Source: Enterobacter genomosp. O (GTDB lineage: Bacteria; Pseudomonadota; Gammaproteobacteria; Enterobacterales; Enterobacteriaceae). Taken from it: a DNA stretch of 64,000 nucleotides. Both the position numbers and the translations under genes were made by a program. The notes beneath the pieces were generated by a model. The model made no database searches, had not been told where the DNA came from, and was given only the letters and a program-made list of their open reading frames with translations. Below, piece by piece: positions 11,921 through 21,504 of this stretch; positions within the stretch are counted from its first letter, which is position 1, and each line of letters begins with the position of its first letter. Location of the stretch: positions 248,001-312,000 of the forward strand of contig NZ_LECZ01000024.1 in NCBI RefSeq assembly GCF_001022965.1. The letters are read 5' to 3'.

Positions 11921-12595
11921 TTAAATTTCGTCAGGCGTACGCAGATTGGTGACGGCAATACGTTCACCACGTTTACGCTCGCGCTCAGACTGCATGTTCG
12001 CGCGATACACACCCTGATCGCCAACAACCCACGACAGTGGGCGACGTTCTTTACCGATGGACTCCTGCAGCAGCATCAGCGCCTGCATGTAAGCTTCCGG
12101 ACGTGGCGGACAACCCGGGATGTACACATCCACTGGAATAAACTTATCTACGCCCTGCACGACGGAATAAATGTCGTACATACCGCCAGAGTTTGCACAT
12201 GCGCCCATGGAGATAACCCATTTAGGTTCCAGCATCTGGTCATAAAGACGCTGAATAACAGGTGCCATCTTGGTAAAGCAGGTACCGGCTACCACCATCA
12301 GGTCAGCCTGACGTGGGGAAGCACGCAATACCTCTGCCCCAAAACGCGCAACGTCATGCACCGCAGTGAATGACGTCACCATTTCAACGTAGCAGCAAGA
12401 AAGGCCAAAGTTGTACGGCCAGATGGAGTTCTTACGACCCCAGTTGACCATATCGTGCATGGCATGCTCGAGTTTGCCCATGTACACGCTTTTATTGACT
12501 TCTTGCTCCAGGGGGTCGGTTACGATCTCCTGTTTTTGCAGGGGGTAACGGTCATTCTCACCGTTAGGATCTATGCGGGTGAGCGTATAATCCAT
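11921..12595 (-). CDS. nuoB: NADH-quinone oxidoreductase subunit B (cluster N2)
   Basis: This subunit holds the terminal [4Fe-4S] cluster N2, which reduces ubiquinone. The diagnostic tandem cysteines are Cys67-Cys68 in [11 protein letters not shown], with further ligands Cys133 in [10 protein letters not shown] and Cys162 in [10 protein letters not shown]. At 224 residues it is four longer than the commonly annotated 220, the extra residues lying before the first cluster cysteine. It is followed 15 bases away by the nuoA stop. Confidence 0.98.
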   Translation of the reverse strand: MDYTLTRIDPNGENDRYPLQKQEIVTDPLEQEVNKSVYMGKLEHAMHDMVNWGRKNSIWPYNFGLSCCYVEMVTSFTAVHDVARFGAEVLRASPRQADLMVVAGTCFTKMAPVIQRLYDQMLEPKWVISMGACANSGGMYDIYSVVQGVDKFIPVDVYIPGCPPRPEAYMQALMLLQESIGKERRPLSWVVGDQGVYRANMQSERERKRGERIAVTNLRTPDEI

Positions 12596-12610
12596 CTTAT
12601 TGCCTCGCTG

Positions 12611-13051
12611 TTACTGCTGACGATTAGAGATACTGTTTTCCGGGTTGATGTGTTCACGGCGTGAACGCACAGGTGTCCAGTCCAGCGCGCCAATACGCAC
12701 CAGATAAACCAGACCGGCCAGTAACACTAAAATGAAAATTGCGGCCTCGACAAAGCCCACCCAACCACTTTCGCGAATGGAGGTAGACCACGCGAAGAGG
12801 TAAAGCGCTTCCACGTCGAAGATGACGAAGAACATGGCTACCAGGTAGAACTTGGCAGACAGGCGTAAGCGAGCGGTACCTACTGAATCAATACCTGATT
12901 CGAAAGGTGTGTTTTTGTGCCTTGCGCGGGCGCGACCGCCCAGGAACCAGCCGCCGACTAACATCAGGCAGCACAGGCCAATGGCTACAATAAGAAAGAT
13001 TGCGAATGCCCAGTGATGAGCGATGACTTCTGTGGATGTTGACATACTCAT
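12611..13051 (-). CDS. nuoA: NADH-quinone oxidoreductase subunit A
   Basis: This first gene of the nuo operon encodes a three-helix membrane subunit at the junction of the complex I arms. It has 146 residues. The conserved [20 protein letters not shown] loop and the acidic [11 protein letters not shown] segment are visible. The start MSMSTSTEV matches the usual annotation. Upstream lies a 630-bp region without genes that must contain the operon promoters. Confidence 0.98.
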   Translation of the reverse strand: MSMSTSTEVIAHHWAFAIFLIVAIGLCCLMLVGGWFLGGRARARHKNTPFESGIDSVGTARLRLSAKFYLVAMFFVIFDVEALYLFAWSTSIRESGWVGFVEAAIFILVLLAGLVYLVRIGALDWTPVRSRREHINPENSISNRQQ

Positions 13052-13598
13052 TGCTTACTCATCAAAAGTGATACCAACGACACTGCTCTTGCTGGCAGAT
13101 GGGCATCACATCGATTCATGGGGAGGAACAAATAACCTTACACTAACTGTCAGAAATGAGACGTAGACAGCAAAATGATGGGGTTTTTTACTCCTTTCTA
13201 TAACCTATTGTCAACTTTAACAAAGGTTTCTTCACATTAAATTACATCGAGCGATTCTCATTAACATTTGGTGCCCTTTAACCCTGGTGGGTACATGACT
13301 TTCCGACAAATGTATGTTGTTGAATCGTGTCCGTTTCGGAAGTAAAAAAAATAACCCTCCTATTTTGACAGGATTTGCCAACGATTCCTCCCCCCAAATA
13401 GGAGTATTTTCTTGATCTGAGACACGCTTTTGTTAATTCAACCTGGAAAACGGCAACATCTTTCCTGTTTTTTTAACAAAGGTGGGATACGGATGACGTG
13501 AGAACGGGAAATGGATAAGTTTTAATCAAAAGAGTTCAACCATTTGATTAATAAATGCAATCTTAAAAATCCACTCGTTGCAAGCGGGTATTGTTGCT
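13052..13598 (-). promoter_or_regulatory. nuo operon upstream control region
   Basis: No gene is seen in this stretch between the nuoA start and the lrhA terminator. The position requires nuo promoters here, and in E. coli the same long region is bound by ArcA, NarL, IHF, Fis and the neighbouring regulator LrhA. One ArcA-like element is visible, TGTTAATTCA at 13431-13440. A-tracts and T-tracts are frequent, as in bent DNA. I could not fix a -10/-35 pair with confidence. Confidence 0.6.
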
Positions 13599-13644
13599 AA
13601 AAAAAAGCCACTGCATGCGAAAATCACACGAGTGGCTTTTTTTT
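13599..13644 (-). terminator. lrhA rho-independent terminator (symmetrical)
   Basis: An A-run at 13599-13606 precedes GCCACT, and AGTGGC at 13631-13636 is followed by a T-run to 13644. Read on either strand this gives a GC stem with a U tract. It lies 38 bases beyond the lrhA stop on the minus strand. It may also stop transcripts entering from the nuo upstream region. Confidence 0.8.
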
Positions 13645-13681
13645 ACACTTACATTTTGTTACCACAATTTTGAGCTAGCGA

Positions 13682-14620
13682 TCACTCAAAATCACCTTCA
13701 ACAATCAGGGAATCATCCCCTCCTTCGGAGGTAACACGCTCGAACTGCCATGGGTTGTGGTAATTTTCCATCGCCTCGAACACCACTTTTGCCAACTCGT
13801 TATGACTGGCTGAGTTATGGCAGAGCAGGTATTCCGTATCTGGCAACGCAGGAAGCCCATCGGATTTACCCAGAACGCGCAGATCCGGGCTCATCATCTC
13901 TACCGGACGGGCCGTTACGCCAAGCCCGGCTTTCACCGCGGCACGAACTGCTGGCAACGTGGAAGCCACGTACGCCAGACGCCACGGAATGTTGGCCTCA
14001 TTCAACGCCGTCAGCACCATATCGCGGAACGGGCTCGGGTCATCCAGTAACACCAGAGGAACCGGCTCCCCTTTTTGCAGCACATATTCGGCTGCGCAAT
14101 ACCAGTGCGTCGGCGATGTACGCAGCGTCAGGCAATCAAACTGCCCCGGACGATGCGTGGTGACCACCAGGTCGACTTTATTCTCATTTAACATCTCAAC
14201 CATAAAGGCATTACGCTTTACGCTGACATCCAGCGCAAGCTTCGGATAAACCGAACTAATGCGGTTGAGAAGAAACGGCAATATAGTATCCGCTGACTCA
14301 TCAGATGCGCCTAACGTTAGCACCCCTTGAAGGTTGCTAAACATTAATGACATACATGCTTCATCATTAAAGCGAAGAATTTTCCTGGCATAACCCAGAA
14401 GCTGAATACCGTGTTCCGTTAAGAGCTTATTACGCCCGTGACGGGCAAAAAGCTCTTTACCAACCAGTTGCTCCAGCCGCTGCATTTGCTGGCTAACGGC
14501 GGACTGGGTTCGGCAAACGGCGGCAGCAGCAGCTGCAAAAGTGTTGAGATCGGCGACCGCAACAAACGTTCTCAGCAGATCGAGGTCGAGATTCATTATC
14601 GGACGATTTGCATTTATCAT
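13682..14620 (-). CDS. lrhA: LysR-family transcriptional regulator LrhA
   Basis: In E. coli LrhA represses flhDC, and hence motility, and also affects type 1 fimbriae and RpoS levels. This 312-residue protein has a winged helix-turn-helix near residues 14-70, with [20 protein letters not shown] as the recognition region, followed by a LysR substrate-binding domain that includes [16 protein letters not shown]. The end, [13 protein letters not shown], matches the family tail. The start [16 protein letters not shown] is conserved. It is monocistronic, with a terminator downstream and a long AT-rich upstream region. Confidence 0.96.
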   Translation of the reverse strand: MINANRPIMNLDLDLLRTFVAVADLNTFAAAAAAVCRTQSAVSQQMQRLEQLVGKELFARHGRNKLLTEHGIQLLGYARKILRFNDEACMSLMFSNLQGVLTLGASDESADTILPFLLNRISSVYPKLALDVSVKRNAFMVEMLNENKVDLVVTTHRPGQFDCLTLRTSPTHWYCAAEYVLQKGEPVPLVLLDDPSPFRDMVLTALNEANIPWRLAYVASTLPAVRAAVKAGLGVTARPVEMMSPDLRVLGKSDGLPALPDTEYLLCHNSASHNELAKVVFEAMENYHNPWQFERVTSEGGDDSLIVEGDFE

Positions 14621-15560
14621 ATCTTTTCACTTTCAGGTTGCTCGTGCGGAGCTGCCCGGGTTGAAGCTGTGTGTATAACAGTTAAGCAATTCCCTCTGAA
14701 GGTTTTCCCTCGCATCCCGGCCCGGCAGACTGCCTGACAGATAGTTATTGTGCTGCTTTATATCAACAGTCAGAAAGCACGTTTCATGACGTTATTTTTA
14801 TTCTCTTTTAACGTTCAGGATATTTAGATGTTCGCAGGTTTATGTAAATTACATTAAAGGTATAACACCTTTTCTGCCATCTTTATCGCAGCGCTGTCAA
14901 CGTAGCAGGAGATGTTAGACACATTCCAGCCAGAGATAACTCCAACAATAACAATCAATTAATTCGGAAAATCAGTTCCAGATATACAAAAAACATGCAT
15001 CTGTCACCTGCTTTCCTGAAAGACATCTTAACCCAAATCCACTTTATTTATAAGTCTTATTGCAATATTAAGGATTAAAGGAGAATGTTAAGCTTCTAAA
15101 CTAATTTTATTAAAATTAACTAAAGTTGCATTTTATAGGTTAATAATAAATAAATTTTAATTTAGATTAAGTCCATTCATTAATGGCACTTAACATTAAT
15201 TTCACATGAGTAACTTTTAGCCACATTATGCTATTACCGTCAGATGGATCAAGCATTCAGGTTTTACGAAAAGTCACTTAGGGTGATTGCCACTTACGTT
15301 CTGCCCACCACCGATTTTCATCAGCACAATATACAGCATTTCTGCAAATGGATAGCATAATTAACCTTGCCACGTTCTGTGCGCACAACTTTAAGTCAGT
15401 GAAAAAGTTTACCTACAGCGAAAAAGATTTCTCAACATTCCGCTACCGGCACAAAATCTTCTACTGCACACCCTTCAAAACGAAGCGAGGGGGGAGTACA
15501 TTATTCCGTGCTGACTTCCACGGCAGGGAGTGGCAATAATAGCGAAAAGGTTAAAGGTTC
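14621..15560. promoter_or_regulatory. 940-bp AT-rich lrhA/alaA divergent upstream region
   Basis: There is no convincing gene in this gap between the divergent lrhA and alaA starts. Around 15050-15230 it is extremely A+T rich, with runs such as TTAATAATAAATAAATTTTA, far below the composition of the flanking genes. In E. coli the lrhA mRNA has a leader of several hundred bases and LrhA regulates itself, so this region probably holds the lrhA promoter, its leader and the alaA promoter. A 63-codon reading frame at 15348-15539 has no ribosome site and is not called. Nothing else specific is recognised. Confidence 0.5.
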
Positions 15561-16775
15561 ATGTCCCCTATCGAAAAATCCAGCAAGCTAGATAACGTCT
15601 GTTATGACATCCGTGGCCCGGTTCTGAAAGAGGCTAAGCGCCTTGAAGAAGAAGGCAATAAGGTTCTGAAACTCAACATTGGTAACCCCGCGCCATTTGG
15701 TTTTGAAGCGCCGGATGAAATTCTGGTTGATGTGATCCGCAACCTTCCTACCGCACAGGGCTATTGCGATTCAAAAGGACTTTACTCCGCGCGTAAAGCC
15801 ATCATGCAGCACTACCAGGCACGCGGTATGCGTGATGTTACCGTTGAAGATATTTATATCGGCAACGGCGTCTCTGAACTGATTGTGCAGGCAATGCAGG
15901 CGCTGCTGAACAGCGGAGACGAAATGCTGGTACCCGCGCCGGACTACCCGCTGTGGACGGCAGCCGTATCGCTGTCCAGCGGTAAAGCCGTGCACTATCT
16001 GTGCGACGAGTCCGCTGACTGGTTCCCGGACCTCGATGACATTCGCGCGAAAATTACCCCTCGCACGCGCGGCATCGTGATCATTAACCCGAACAACCCG
16101 ACGGGCGCGGTCTATTCAAAAGAGCTGCTGATGGAGATCGTCGAGCTCGCCCGCCAGCATAACCTGATCATCTTCGCTGACGAGATTTACGACAAGATCC
16201 TGTACGACGCAGCACAGCACCACTCTATTGCCGCGCTGGCCCCGGATCTGCTGACCGTCACCTTTAACGGCCTGTCTAAAACCTACCGCGTGGCCGGTTT
16301 CCGTCAGGGCTGGATGGTCTTAAACGGTCCGAAAAAACACGCTAAAGGCTATATTGAAGGGCTGGAGATGCTGGCCTCCATGCGTTTATGTGCCAACGTT
16401 CCGGCGCAGCACGCGATCCAGACGGCGCTCGGCGGCTATCAGAGCATTAGCGAGTTCATCGTTCCCGGAGGCCGCCTGTACGAACAGCGTAACCGCGCGT
16501 GGGAGCTGATCAACGATATCCCAGGCGTATCCTGCGTGAAGCCGAATGGGGCGCTGTATATGTTCCCGAAAATCGACGCGAAGCGCTTCAACATTCACGA
16601 CGACCAGAAAATGGTGCTCGATTTCCTGTTGCAGGAAAAAGTGCTGCTGGTTCAGGGCACGGCGTTTAACTGGCCATGGCCGGATCACGTGCGTATCGTG
16701 ACGCTGCCGCGCGAAGATGACCTCGAAATGGCCATCAGCCGCTTCGGGCGATTCCTGTCCGGTTATCATCAGTAA
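15561..16775 (+). CDS. alaA: Alanine-synthesising aminotransferase AlaA
   Basis: This PLP-dependent class I aminotransferase makes L-alanine from pyruvate and glutamate; it was formerly called YfbQ. The PLP lysine is Lys240 in FNGLSKTYRVAGFRQG. Asn179 in NPNNPTG, Asp207/Tyr210 in ADEIYD and Arg248 are the other fold-type I cofactor contacts. Its 404 residues end in SGYHQ. An AAAGG ribosome site precedes the ATG. It is monocistronic, followed by a REP element and yfbR. Confidence 0.96.
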   Translation: MSPIEKSSKLDNVCYDIRGPVLKEAKRLEEEGNKVLKLNIGNPAPFGFEAPDEILVDVIRNLPTAQGYCDSKGLYSARKAIMQHYQARGMRDVTVEDIYIGNGVSELIVQAMQALLNSGDEMLVPAPDYPLWTAAVSLSSGKAVHYLCDESADWFPDLDDIRAKITPRTRGIVIINPNNPTGAVYSKELLMEIVELARQHNLIIFADEIYDKILYDAAQHHSIAALAPDLLTVTFNGLSKTYRVAGFRQGWMVLNGPKKHAKGYIEGLEMLASMRLCANVPAQHAIQTALGGYQSISEFIVPGGRLYEQRNRAWELINDIPGVSCVKPNGALYMFPKIDAKRFNIHDDQKMVLDFLLQEKVLLVQGTAFNWPWPDHVRIVTLPREDDLEMAISRFGRFLSGYHQ

Positions 16776-16787
16776 CGTTGGCTTTCT

Positions 16788-16820
16788 GCCGGGTGGCGCT
16801 GCGCTTACCCGGCCTACAAC
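16788..16820. repeat. REP element
   Basis: This imperfect palindrome has the core GCCGGGTGGCG, a short loop, and TTACCCGGCCTAC. This is the standard enterobacterial REP unit. It lies between alaA and yfbR, and closely similar units occur at 17500, 24937, 34857 and 50200 in this window. Confidence 0.85.
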
Positions 16821-16893
16821 ACCTGCAGATTTGCATCTTGCCTCCCCTCCCCGCACAATGAATGCCTGTCGCAGTAAAGACCAAAGGTAACCT

Positions 16894-17493
16894 ATGAGTC
16901 AGAGTCATTTCTTTGCCCATCTCTCCCGTCTGAAACTCATCAACCGCTGGCCGCTGATGCGCAATGTCCGCACTGAGAATGTGTCAGAGCACAGCCTGCA
17001 GGTTGCTATGGTCGCGCACGCGCTGGCCGCCATTAAAAACCGCAAATTCAATGGTCAGGTCAATGCCGAACGCATCGCGCTTCTGGCGATGTACCACGAT
17101 GCGTCAGAAGTGCTGACCGGCGATCTGCCTACGCCGGTGAAATATTTCAACTCGCAGATTGCGCAGGAATATAAGGCCATCGAAAAGATTGCCCAGCAGA
17201 AGCTGATTGACATGGTACCGGAAGAGTTGCGCGATATCTTTGAGCCGCTGATCGATGAACATCAATACACGGAAGATGAAAAGTCGCTGGTCAAACAGGC
17301 CGACGCGCTCTGCGCCTACCTGAAGTGTCTGGAAGAGCTGTCCGCGGGGAATAACGAGTTTTTACTGGCGAAAACGCGTCTGGAAAAAACGCTGGAATCC
17401 CGCCGCAGCGAAGAGATGGATTACTTTATGCAGATATTTGTACCGAGCTTCCATTTATCGCTGGATGAGATTAGCCAGGATTCTCCGTTGTAA
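16894..17493 (+). CDS. yfbR: 5'-deoxynucleotidase YfbR
   Basis: This HD-domain phosphohydrolase removes phosphate from 5'-deoxyribonucleoside monophosphates, for example dAMP, dUMP and dTMP. Its metal ligands are visible: His33 in SEHSLQ, the His68-Asp69 pair in [11 protein letters not shown], and a later aspartate near 137 in [11 protein letters not shown]. Its 199 residues equal the E. coli length. AAAGGT before the ATG is the ribosome site. It is flanked by REP elements on both sides and is convergent with yfbS. Confidence 0.95.
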   Translation: MSQSHFFAHLSRLKLINRWPLMRNVRTENVSEHSLQVAMVAHALAAIKNRKFNGQVNAERIALLAMYHDASEVLTGDLPTPVKYFNSQIAQEYKAIEKIAQQKLIDMVPEELRDIFEPLIDEHQYTEDEKSLVKQADALCAYLKCLEELSAGNNEFLLAKTRLEKTLESRRSEEMDYFMQIFVPSFHLSLDEISQDSPL

Positions 17494-17499
17494 TTTTTC

Positions 17500-17532
17500 G
17501 CCGGGTGGCGGCTTCGCCTTACCCGGCCTACG
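17500..17532. repeat. REP element between convergent yfbR and yfbS
   Basis: A single REP unit (GCCGGGTGGCGG, loop, CCTTACCCGGCCTACG) fills most of the 53-base gap between the convergent stops of yfbR and yfbS. REP sequences in such positions are known to protect mRNA 3' ends. Confidence 0.85.
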
Positions 17533-17546
17533 TTTCTGCGCTCACG

Positions 17547-19379
17547 CTAAAACGGAAATAACACCGGGATCAACACCACGCATACCAGCATCACCAGCAC
17601 GGTGAACGGCACGCCCAGCTTTACAAAATCGCTGAACCGGTAGTTCCCCGGCCCCAGCACCAGGGTGTTGACCGGTGAAGAGACCGGCGTCATAAACGCC
17701 GCCGATGCAGCCATCGCCACCATCATCGCAAAGGGATACGGCGACACGCCCATGGATTTCGCCATCGCCAGCGCGATGGGCGCCATCAGCACCGCCGTGG
17801 CGGTATTGGAAATGAACAGCCCGATCGTGGCGCACATGACGAACAGGCACATCATCATCATATACGGGCCGTATCCCCCGCCAATGTCCATAAGCCCTTT
17901 AACGACTAAATCCACACCGCCGGTTTTTTGCAGGGCAAGGGCAAACGGCATCATCCCTACGATCAAAATGATGCTTGGCCAGTGAATCGCTTTGTAGGCG
18001 CTCTCGGCATCAATGCAGCGAAATTTCCCCATTAACAGGCAGGCAATAATGGCCGCAACCGGATTTGGGATCTCGTCGGTAAGCATGAGCGCCACCATCA
18101 ATACCAGACAAAAAATGGCATGGGGCGCCTGGCTGTGCGCCGGGGAGGCGTCGCTCTCTTCAACAGGCATGTTGAGCACTACAAAATCGCGGCCTTTTTG
18201 CCCAAGCTGGCTAATCAGCTTCCAGTTGCCGACGACGAGAAAGATATCGCCCAGCAGGATCGGCTCGTCCACCACCGCTCCTTCCACCGCCACGCCATCG
18301 CGCTTCAGCCCCACGACATTCAGGCCATAGCGCGTCCGGAACCCCATTTCCCGCACGGTTTTGCCCAACAGTTCCGATTCCGGGATCAGCGACACTTCGG
18401 CCATGCCGACATCCAGCGCCTGGTCTGAGAAATACTCCCCGCGCAGCACCATAGGCTCCAGCAGCTGTTCACTGCAAAACTCGCGCAGATCTACATCCGC
18501 GGTGGACATATCAATCAGGAGCACGTCCCGCGCGCGGAATTCCGATACCCCGTTGACGTTGACGATGACCCGGCGAAAACGACGCCAGCGCTCGACACCG
18601 ATCACATTCGCGCCATAGCGCTCGCGCAGCTTCAGGTCGTCAAGCCGTTGCCCCACCATCGGCGAGCCGGGGCGAATGGCCAGACGGCGCGCGCGCCCGG
18701 TGAGGCGGTACTCTTTGATCAGATCGCGGAAGGTGCGTCGTTTCCAGCCCTCTTTGCTTTTGTCCTGTTTTTCGCCTTTGAGGGCAAAACGGGTCAGCAG
18801 CATGTAGAGCACGCCCAGCACCAGAATGACCAGCCCAAGCGGGGTGACGCTGAAAAAACTGAAGCCCTGGAAGCCTTCCCGGATCAGCTCGCTGTTGACG
18901 ACCAGGTTCGGCGGCGTTGCCACCAGGGTCATCATGCCGCTGATCAAACCGGCAAAACTCAGGGGCATCATCAGGCGCGACGGCGAGCTCTGCATCCGCA
19001 TGGAGACGCTCAGCACTACCGGGATAAAGATAGCAACCACGCCCGTTGAGCTCATAAATGCTCCCAGCCCGGCGACCGTCAGCATTAAATAGATCAACAT
19101 TTTCGTTTCGCTGTTGCCGGCCACCTTTACCAGCCACGCCCCCATAATGGTCGCCACACCGGTACGCACGAGGCCATCGCCGATGATAAACAGGGCAGCA
19201 ATCAGGATAACGTTGGGATCGCTGAACCCGGAGAAGGCTTCCGGCAGCGTGAGCGTACCGCTCAGCACAAACGCGACGATGACAAACAAGGCTACGGCGT
19301 CCATGCGCACCTTGCCTGTTGCAAAAAGAATGATGGCGATTAAAAGCAGGCTCAGGACCCAGATCAGTTCACCGTTCAC
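17547..19379 (-). CDS. yfbS: SLC13/DASS-like transporter YfbS with two RCK_C domains
   Basis: This is a predicted inner-membrane anion transporter of unknown substrate. Its 610 residues begin with hydrophobic helices ([19 protein letters not shown]). A soluble middle section at about 210-390 has two TrkA-C (RCK_C) lobes, seen as [20 protein letters not shown] and [19 protein letters not shown]. More helices follow, including the family motif [20 protein letters not shown] near residue 570. The layout matches E. coli YfbS. The neighbours do not reveal the substrate. Confidence 0.92.
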   Translation of the reverse strand: MNGELIWVLSLLLIAIILFATGKVRMDAVALFVIVAFVLSGTLTLPEAFSGFSDPNVILIAALFIIGDGLVRTGVATIMGAWLVKVAGNSETKMLIYLMLTVAGLGAFMSSTGVVAIFIPVVLSVSMRMQSSPSRLMMPLSFAGLISGMMTLVATPPNLVVNSELIREGFQGFSFFSVTPLGLVILVLGVLYMLLTRFALKGEKQDKSKEGWKRRTFRDLIKEYRLTGRARRLAIRPGSPMVGQRLDDLKLRERYGANVIGVERWRRFRRVIVNVNGVSEFRARDVLLIDMSTADVDLREFCSEQLLEPMVLRGEYFSDQALDVGMAEVSLIPESELLGKTVREMGFRTRYGLNVVGLKRDGVAVEGAVVDEPILLGDIFLVVGNWKLISQLGQKGRDFVVLNMPVEESDASPAHSQAPHAIFCLVLMVALMLTDEIPNPVAAIIACLLMGKFRCIDAESAYKAIHWPSIILIVGMMPFALALQKTGGVDLVVKGLMDIGGGYGPYMMMMCLFVMCATIGLFISNTATAVLMAPIALAMAKSMGVSPYPFAMMVAMAASAAFMTPVSSPVNTLVLGPGNYRFSDFVKLGVPFTVLVMLVCVVLIPVLFPF

Positions 19380-19417
19380 AACATGTCCTTGTCAGTGGGA
19401 GATGAGAAATTTTGCCA

Positions 19418-19443
19418 TAAAAAAGCCCCATCAGCGTGGGGCT
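19418..19443 (-). terminator. hxpA rho-independent terminator
   Basis: On the minus strand AGCCCCA, a 6-base loop and TGGGGCT are followed by a run of six T residues. It begins just after the stop codon of hxpA at 19455 and lies before yfbS. Confidence 0.85.
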
Positions 19444-19454
19444 ATATCATGGGT

Positions 19455-20114
19455 TTACATTTTTAGCGAGACCGTTACAACGCCGTCAGAGGCTTTTGAA
19501 ACAGCCAGTGCCGTCAGAGAATCCAGCACAAAGTCTGCCTCCTCCAGGCGGGGAGATCCCGCCGGAACATTCACCGCGATAACGTGGCTTCCGGCGTTCA
19601 GCCCGGCCAGTACGCCGGCCGCCGCATCTTCTACTACCACACACTCTGCGGGAGCAAGCCCCAGCAGTTCAGCACCCAGCAAAAAGGCATCGGGTTCGGG
19701 TTTGCCACGCTTAACGCGCTCCGCAGTGATAAACACTTCCGGCTTCGGTAGGCCTGCCGCCTTATGGCGGGCGTGGGCGACGGGAATGGAGCCTGAGGTG
19801 ACGATAGCCCACGGGATCTGCGCTTCGTTCAGATGTTCAAGCAGTTCACGCGCGCCCGGTAAGGCGGTAATACCGTCCGTGTCTGTGGCTTCAATGTGTT
19901 CCAGGTATTTGAACTCCGCCTGAATTTCGTCCTCAGAGCGTCCGGCCAGGAAGTGCCGTAGCGAGGTAATGGCCTGTTTGCCATGGATAAAATTCAGCAC
20001 GTCCTGATGGTCGATGCCATGTCGGTCAGCCCAGTGGCACCATGAACGCTCCACAACCGGCAGCGAGTCCACCAGCGTACCGTCCAGATCAAACAGAAAA
20101 CCTCTACACTGCAC
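19455..20114 (-). CDS. hxpA: HAD-family sugar/hexitol phosphatase (YfbT/HxpA)
   Basis: This small HAD-superfamily phosphatase acts on sugar phosphates and is called hexitol phosphatase A in E. coli. Motif I is FDLDGTLVDS, with nucleophile Asp9 and acid/base Asp11. Motif II is IVTSGS, motif III is the lysine in RVKRGKPEPD, and motif IV is VVEDAAAG. The start is set at the GTG at 20114, giving 219 residues, because GGAGG sits five bases before it and the conserved region begins there. A GTG two codons upstream overlaps that ribosome site. It lies 11 bases downstream of yfbU. Confidence 0.9.
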   Translation of the reverse strand: MQCRGFLFDLDGTLVDSLPVVERSWCHWADRHGIDHQDVLNFIHGKQAITSLRHFLAGRSEDEIQAEFKYLEHIEATDTDGITALPGARELLEHLNEAQIPWAIVTSGSIPVAHARHKAAGLPKPEVFITAERVKRGKPEPDAFLLGAELLGLAPAECVVVEDAAAGVLAGLNAGSHVIAVNVPAGSPRLEEADFVLDSLTALAVSKASDGVVTVSLKM

Positions 20115-20125
20115 ATGCACCTCCG

Positions 20126-20620
20126 TCAGGCATTAATGATTTGTTGAATTTCGTTGCTGCTTAAATGGTACTGGCGCGGGCAGGCGTGCCACGCGCTCAG
20201 CATACGCTGATATTTATCCCACATTGGGGTCTGCGCGTTGAAACCGTGGGTGCCCGCGTCAAAGTGGGTGTAACGCCCTTCGGTATTCACCATAAAGCGA
20301 ACATAGCTTAGATAACGCGCTTCCGTTGCCGCATCAAAGCCTAAGAAAGTCACGCGGCGCTCGTCAATGGACTGCTGATCTTTGAGATTCGTCCAGGACA
20401 CGTGCAGGGCGTGATACATCTCCATGATGTCGATCACGATGCGGCAGGTTTCTTCTTTCAGCTCACCAAACTCGCGGTCCAGTTCGCGCATTTGCAAACC
20501 AAAGCCGCGTTCGACGATGGTCTGCAGGCGGCTGTAGCGCGCAGCGTTATCGGGATCAAGCATAGTCATCATCTTGTACTGGTTAGACAAAATCAGACGT
20601 TGAGCATGGGTCATTTCCAT
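20126..20620 (-). CDS. yfbU: UPF0304 protein YfbU
   Basis: This is a conserved enterobacterial protein of unknown biochemical role; E. coli YfbU has been linked to mazF-mediated cell death. Its 164 residues start at MEMTHAQRL, with an AGGAG ribosome site 7 bases upstream. An ATG seven codons earlier would place that site inside the gene and is rejected. No transmembrane segment or known catalytic motif is seen; it is helical and charged. It is likely co-transcribed with hxpA. Confidence 0.9.
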   Translation of the reverse strand: MEMTHAQRLILSNQYKMMTMLDPDNAARYSRLQTIVERGFGLQMRELDREFGELKEETCRIVIDIMEMYHALHVSWTNLKDQQSIDERRVTFLGFDAATEARYLSYVRFMVNTEGRYTHFDAGTHGFNAQTPMWDKYQRMLSAWHACPRQYHLSSNEIQQIINA

Positions 20621-20648
20621 CTTTCGACTCCTGTAGCGCATTGCACTT

Positions 20649-20683
20649 AAAAAAAAGACACGGTAACTGATTGTTACTGTGCC
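20649..20683 (-). terminator. yfbV rho-independent terminator
   Basis: On the minus strand GGCACAGTAAC and GTTACCGTGTC form an 11-bp stem with one mismatch and one G-U pair around a 5-base loop, followed by eight T residues. It lies 29 bases past the yfbV stop. Confidence 0.85.
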
Positions 20684-20711
20684 TTCTTTTCGTCGTCGTT
20701 TCGATGATCAA

Positions 20712-21167
20712 TCACAAGTCATCGAGGAATGTTTTATCCAGTTGCTTAAAAGCACGCTTTAACGTGTCCGCCAGCGCCTGGTAATCGGGTTTACCTTCGA
20801 CCGGGGCGAGCGCCTGTCCGGCCTCCTCCAGTTTTCCGCGCACTTCATAAAACCAGTGTAAAATAGAAGGTGGAAGTGGCGTGACAGAGCGTTTACCTAA
20901 CCACCACAGGCCCTGCATCGGCAGGCTTAACGCGAAGAGTGCCGTCGCGACGGCAGGACCAAGCTGCCCCCCCAGCGCAATCTGCCAGCACAACGTAAAG
21001 ACAGCGACGGGCGGCATAAAGCGAATCGCATAGCGCGTGGCGCGGATGGTGCGATTCTCAATGAACATGGGCGCAAGGCGCTTTTCCATTGGCCACGTCT
21101 TTGAGTAATGCTGTCCCCGACGAAACAGACTGAAGAAATTTACGGACGGGTTCTCTGGTGTCGACAT
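20712..21167 (-). CDS. yfbV: UPF0208 membrane protein YfbV
   Basis: This conserved inner-membrane protein has 151 residues and two hydrophobic segments, [19 protein letters not shown] near 50 and [19 protein letters not shown] near 75. E. coli YfbV has been reported to insulate the Ter macrodomain from its left flank. Here it is divergent from ackA, sharing a 337-bp upstream region, and has its own terminator. No enzymatic motif is visible. Confidence 0.9.
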   Translation of the reverse strand: MSTPENPSVNFFSLFRRGQHYSKTWPMEKRLAPMFIENRTIRATRYAIRFMPPVAVFTLCWQIALGGQLGPAVATALFALSLPMQGLWWLGKRSVTPLPPSILHWFYEVRGKLEEAGQALAPVEGKPDYQALADTLKRAFKQLDKTFLDDL

Positions 21168-21504
21168 GGCTGTACCTCAACTTCACATATAAAAATTAAA
21201 ATTTTCGTGCAAAACCACAACAAGCTATGACAACGTTCAAAATATTTTGTCATCTCTACCCCGTATCGGGTATCCTGTGCCAGCCTGATAGGGCCTTAGA
21301 CGAGAATCATTAACTCGTCAAATTATCGCATATTATGCCATTGGCTGAAAATTGTGCAAAATGGCATAAAATCATAGTTATTTCTTCCATCATGCCACAA
21401 TGTTCGTTTGGCATGATGTTAATCATAAATGTCTGAGTCATCATGCGTTACGCTGTAAGACTCACTGACGTTTTTTTAGCCACGTATCAATAATAGGTAC
21501 TTCC
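21168..21504. promoter_or_regulatory. yfbV/ackA divergent upstream region
   Basis: There is no gene in this 337-bp stretch, which must contain the yfbV and ackA promoters. It is AT-rich on the yfbV side. The ackA half contains two strong inverted repeats, annotated separately. The ackA ribosome site is weak (AGGTAC, about 5 bases before the ATG). Confidence 0.7.
21333..21418. repeat. Two nested-core inverted repeats upstream of ackA
   Basis: TTATGCCAT at 21333-21341 pairs perfectly with ATGGCATAA at 21361-21369. CATCATGCCA at 21388-21397 pairs perfectly with TGGCATGATG at 21409-21418. All four arms share the core ATGCCA/TGGCAT in alternating orientation. They could be operator half-sites or two mRNA leader hairpins. 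They end 86 bases before the ackA start. Confidence 0.75.

Noticed and set aside
15348..15539. 63-codon frame upstream of alaA
   Set aside because: There is no ribosome-binding site, no recognised homolog and it lies in an AT-rich leader; it could be part of the alaA leader.
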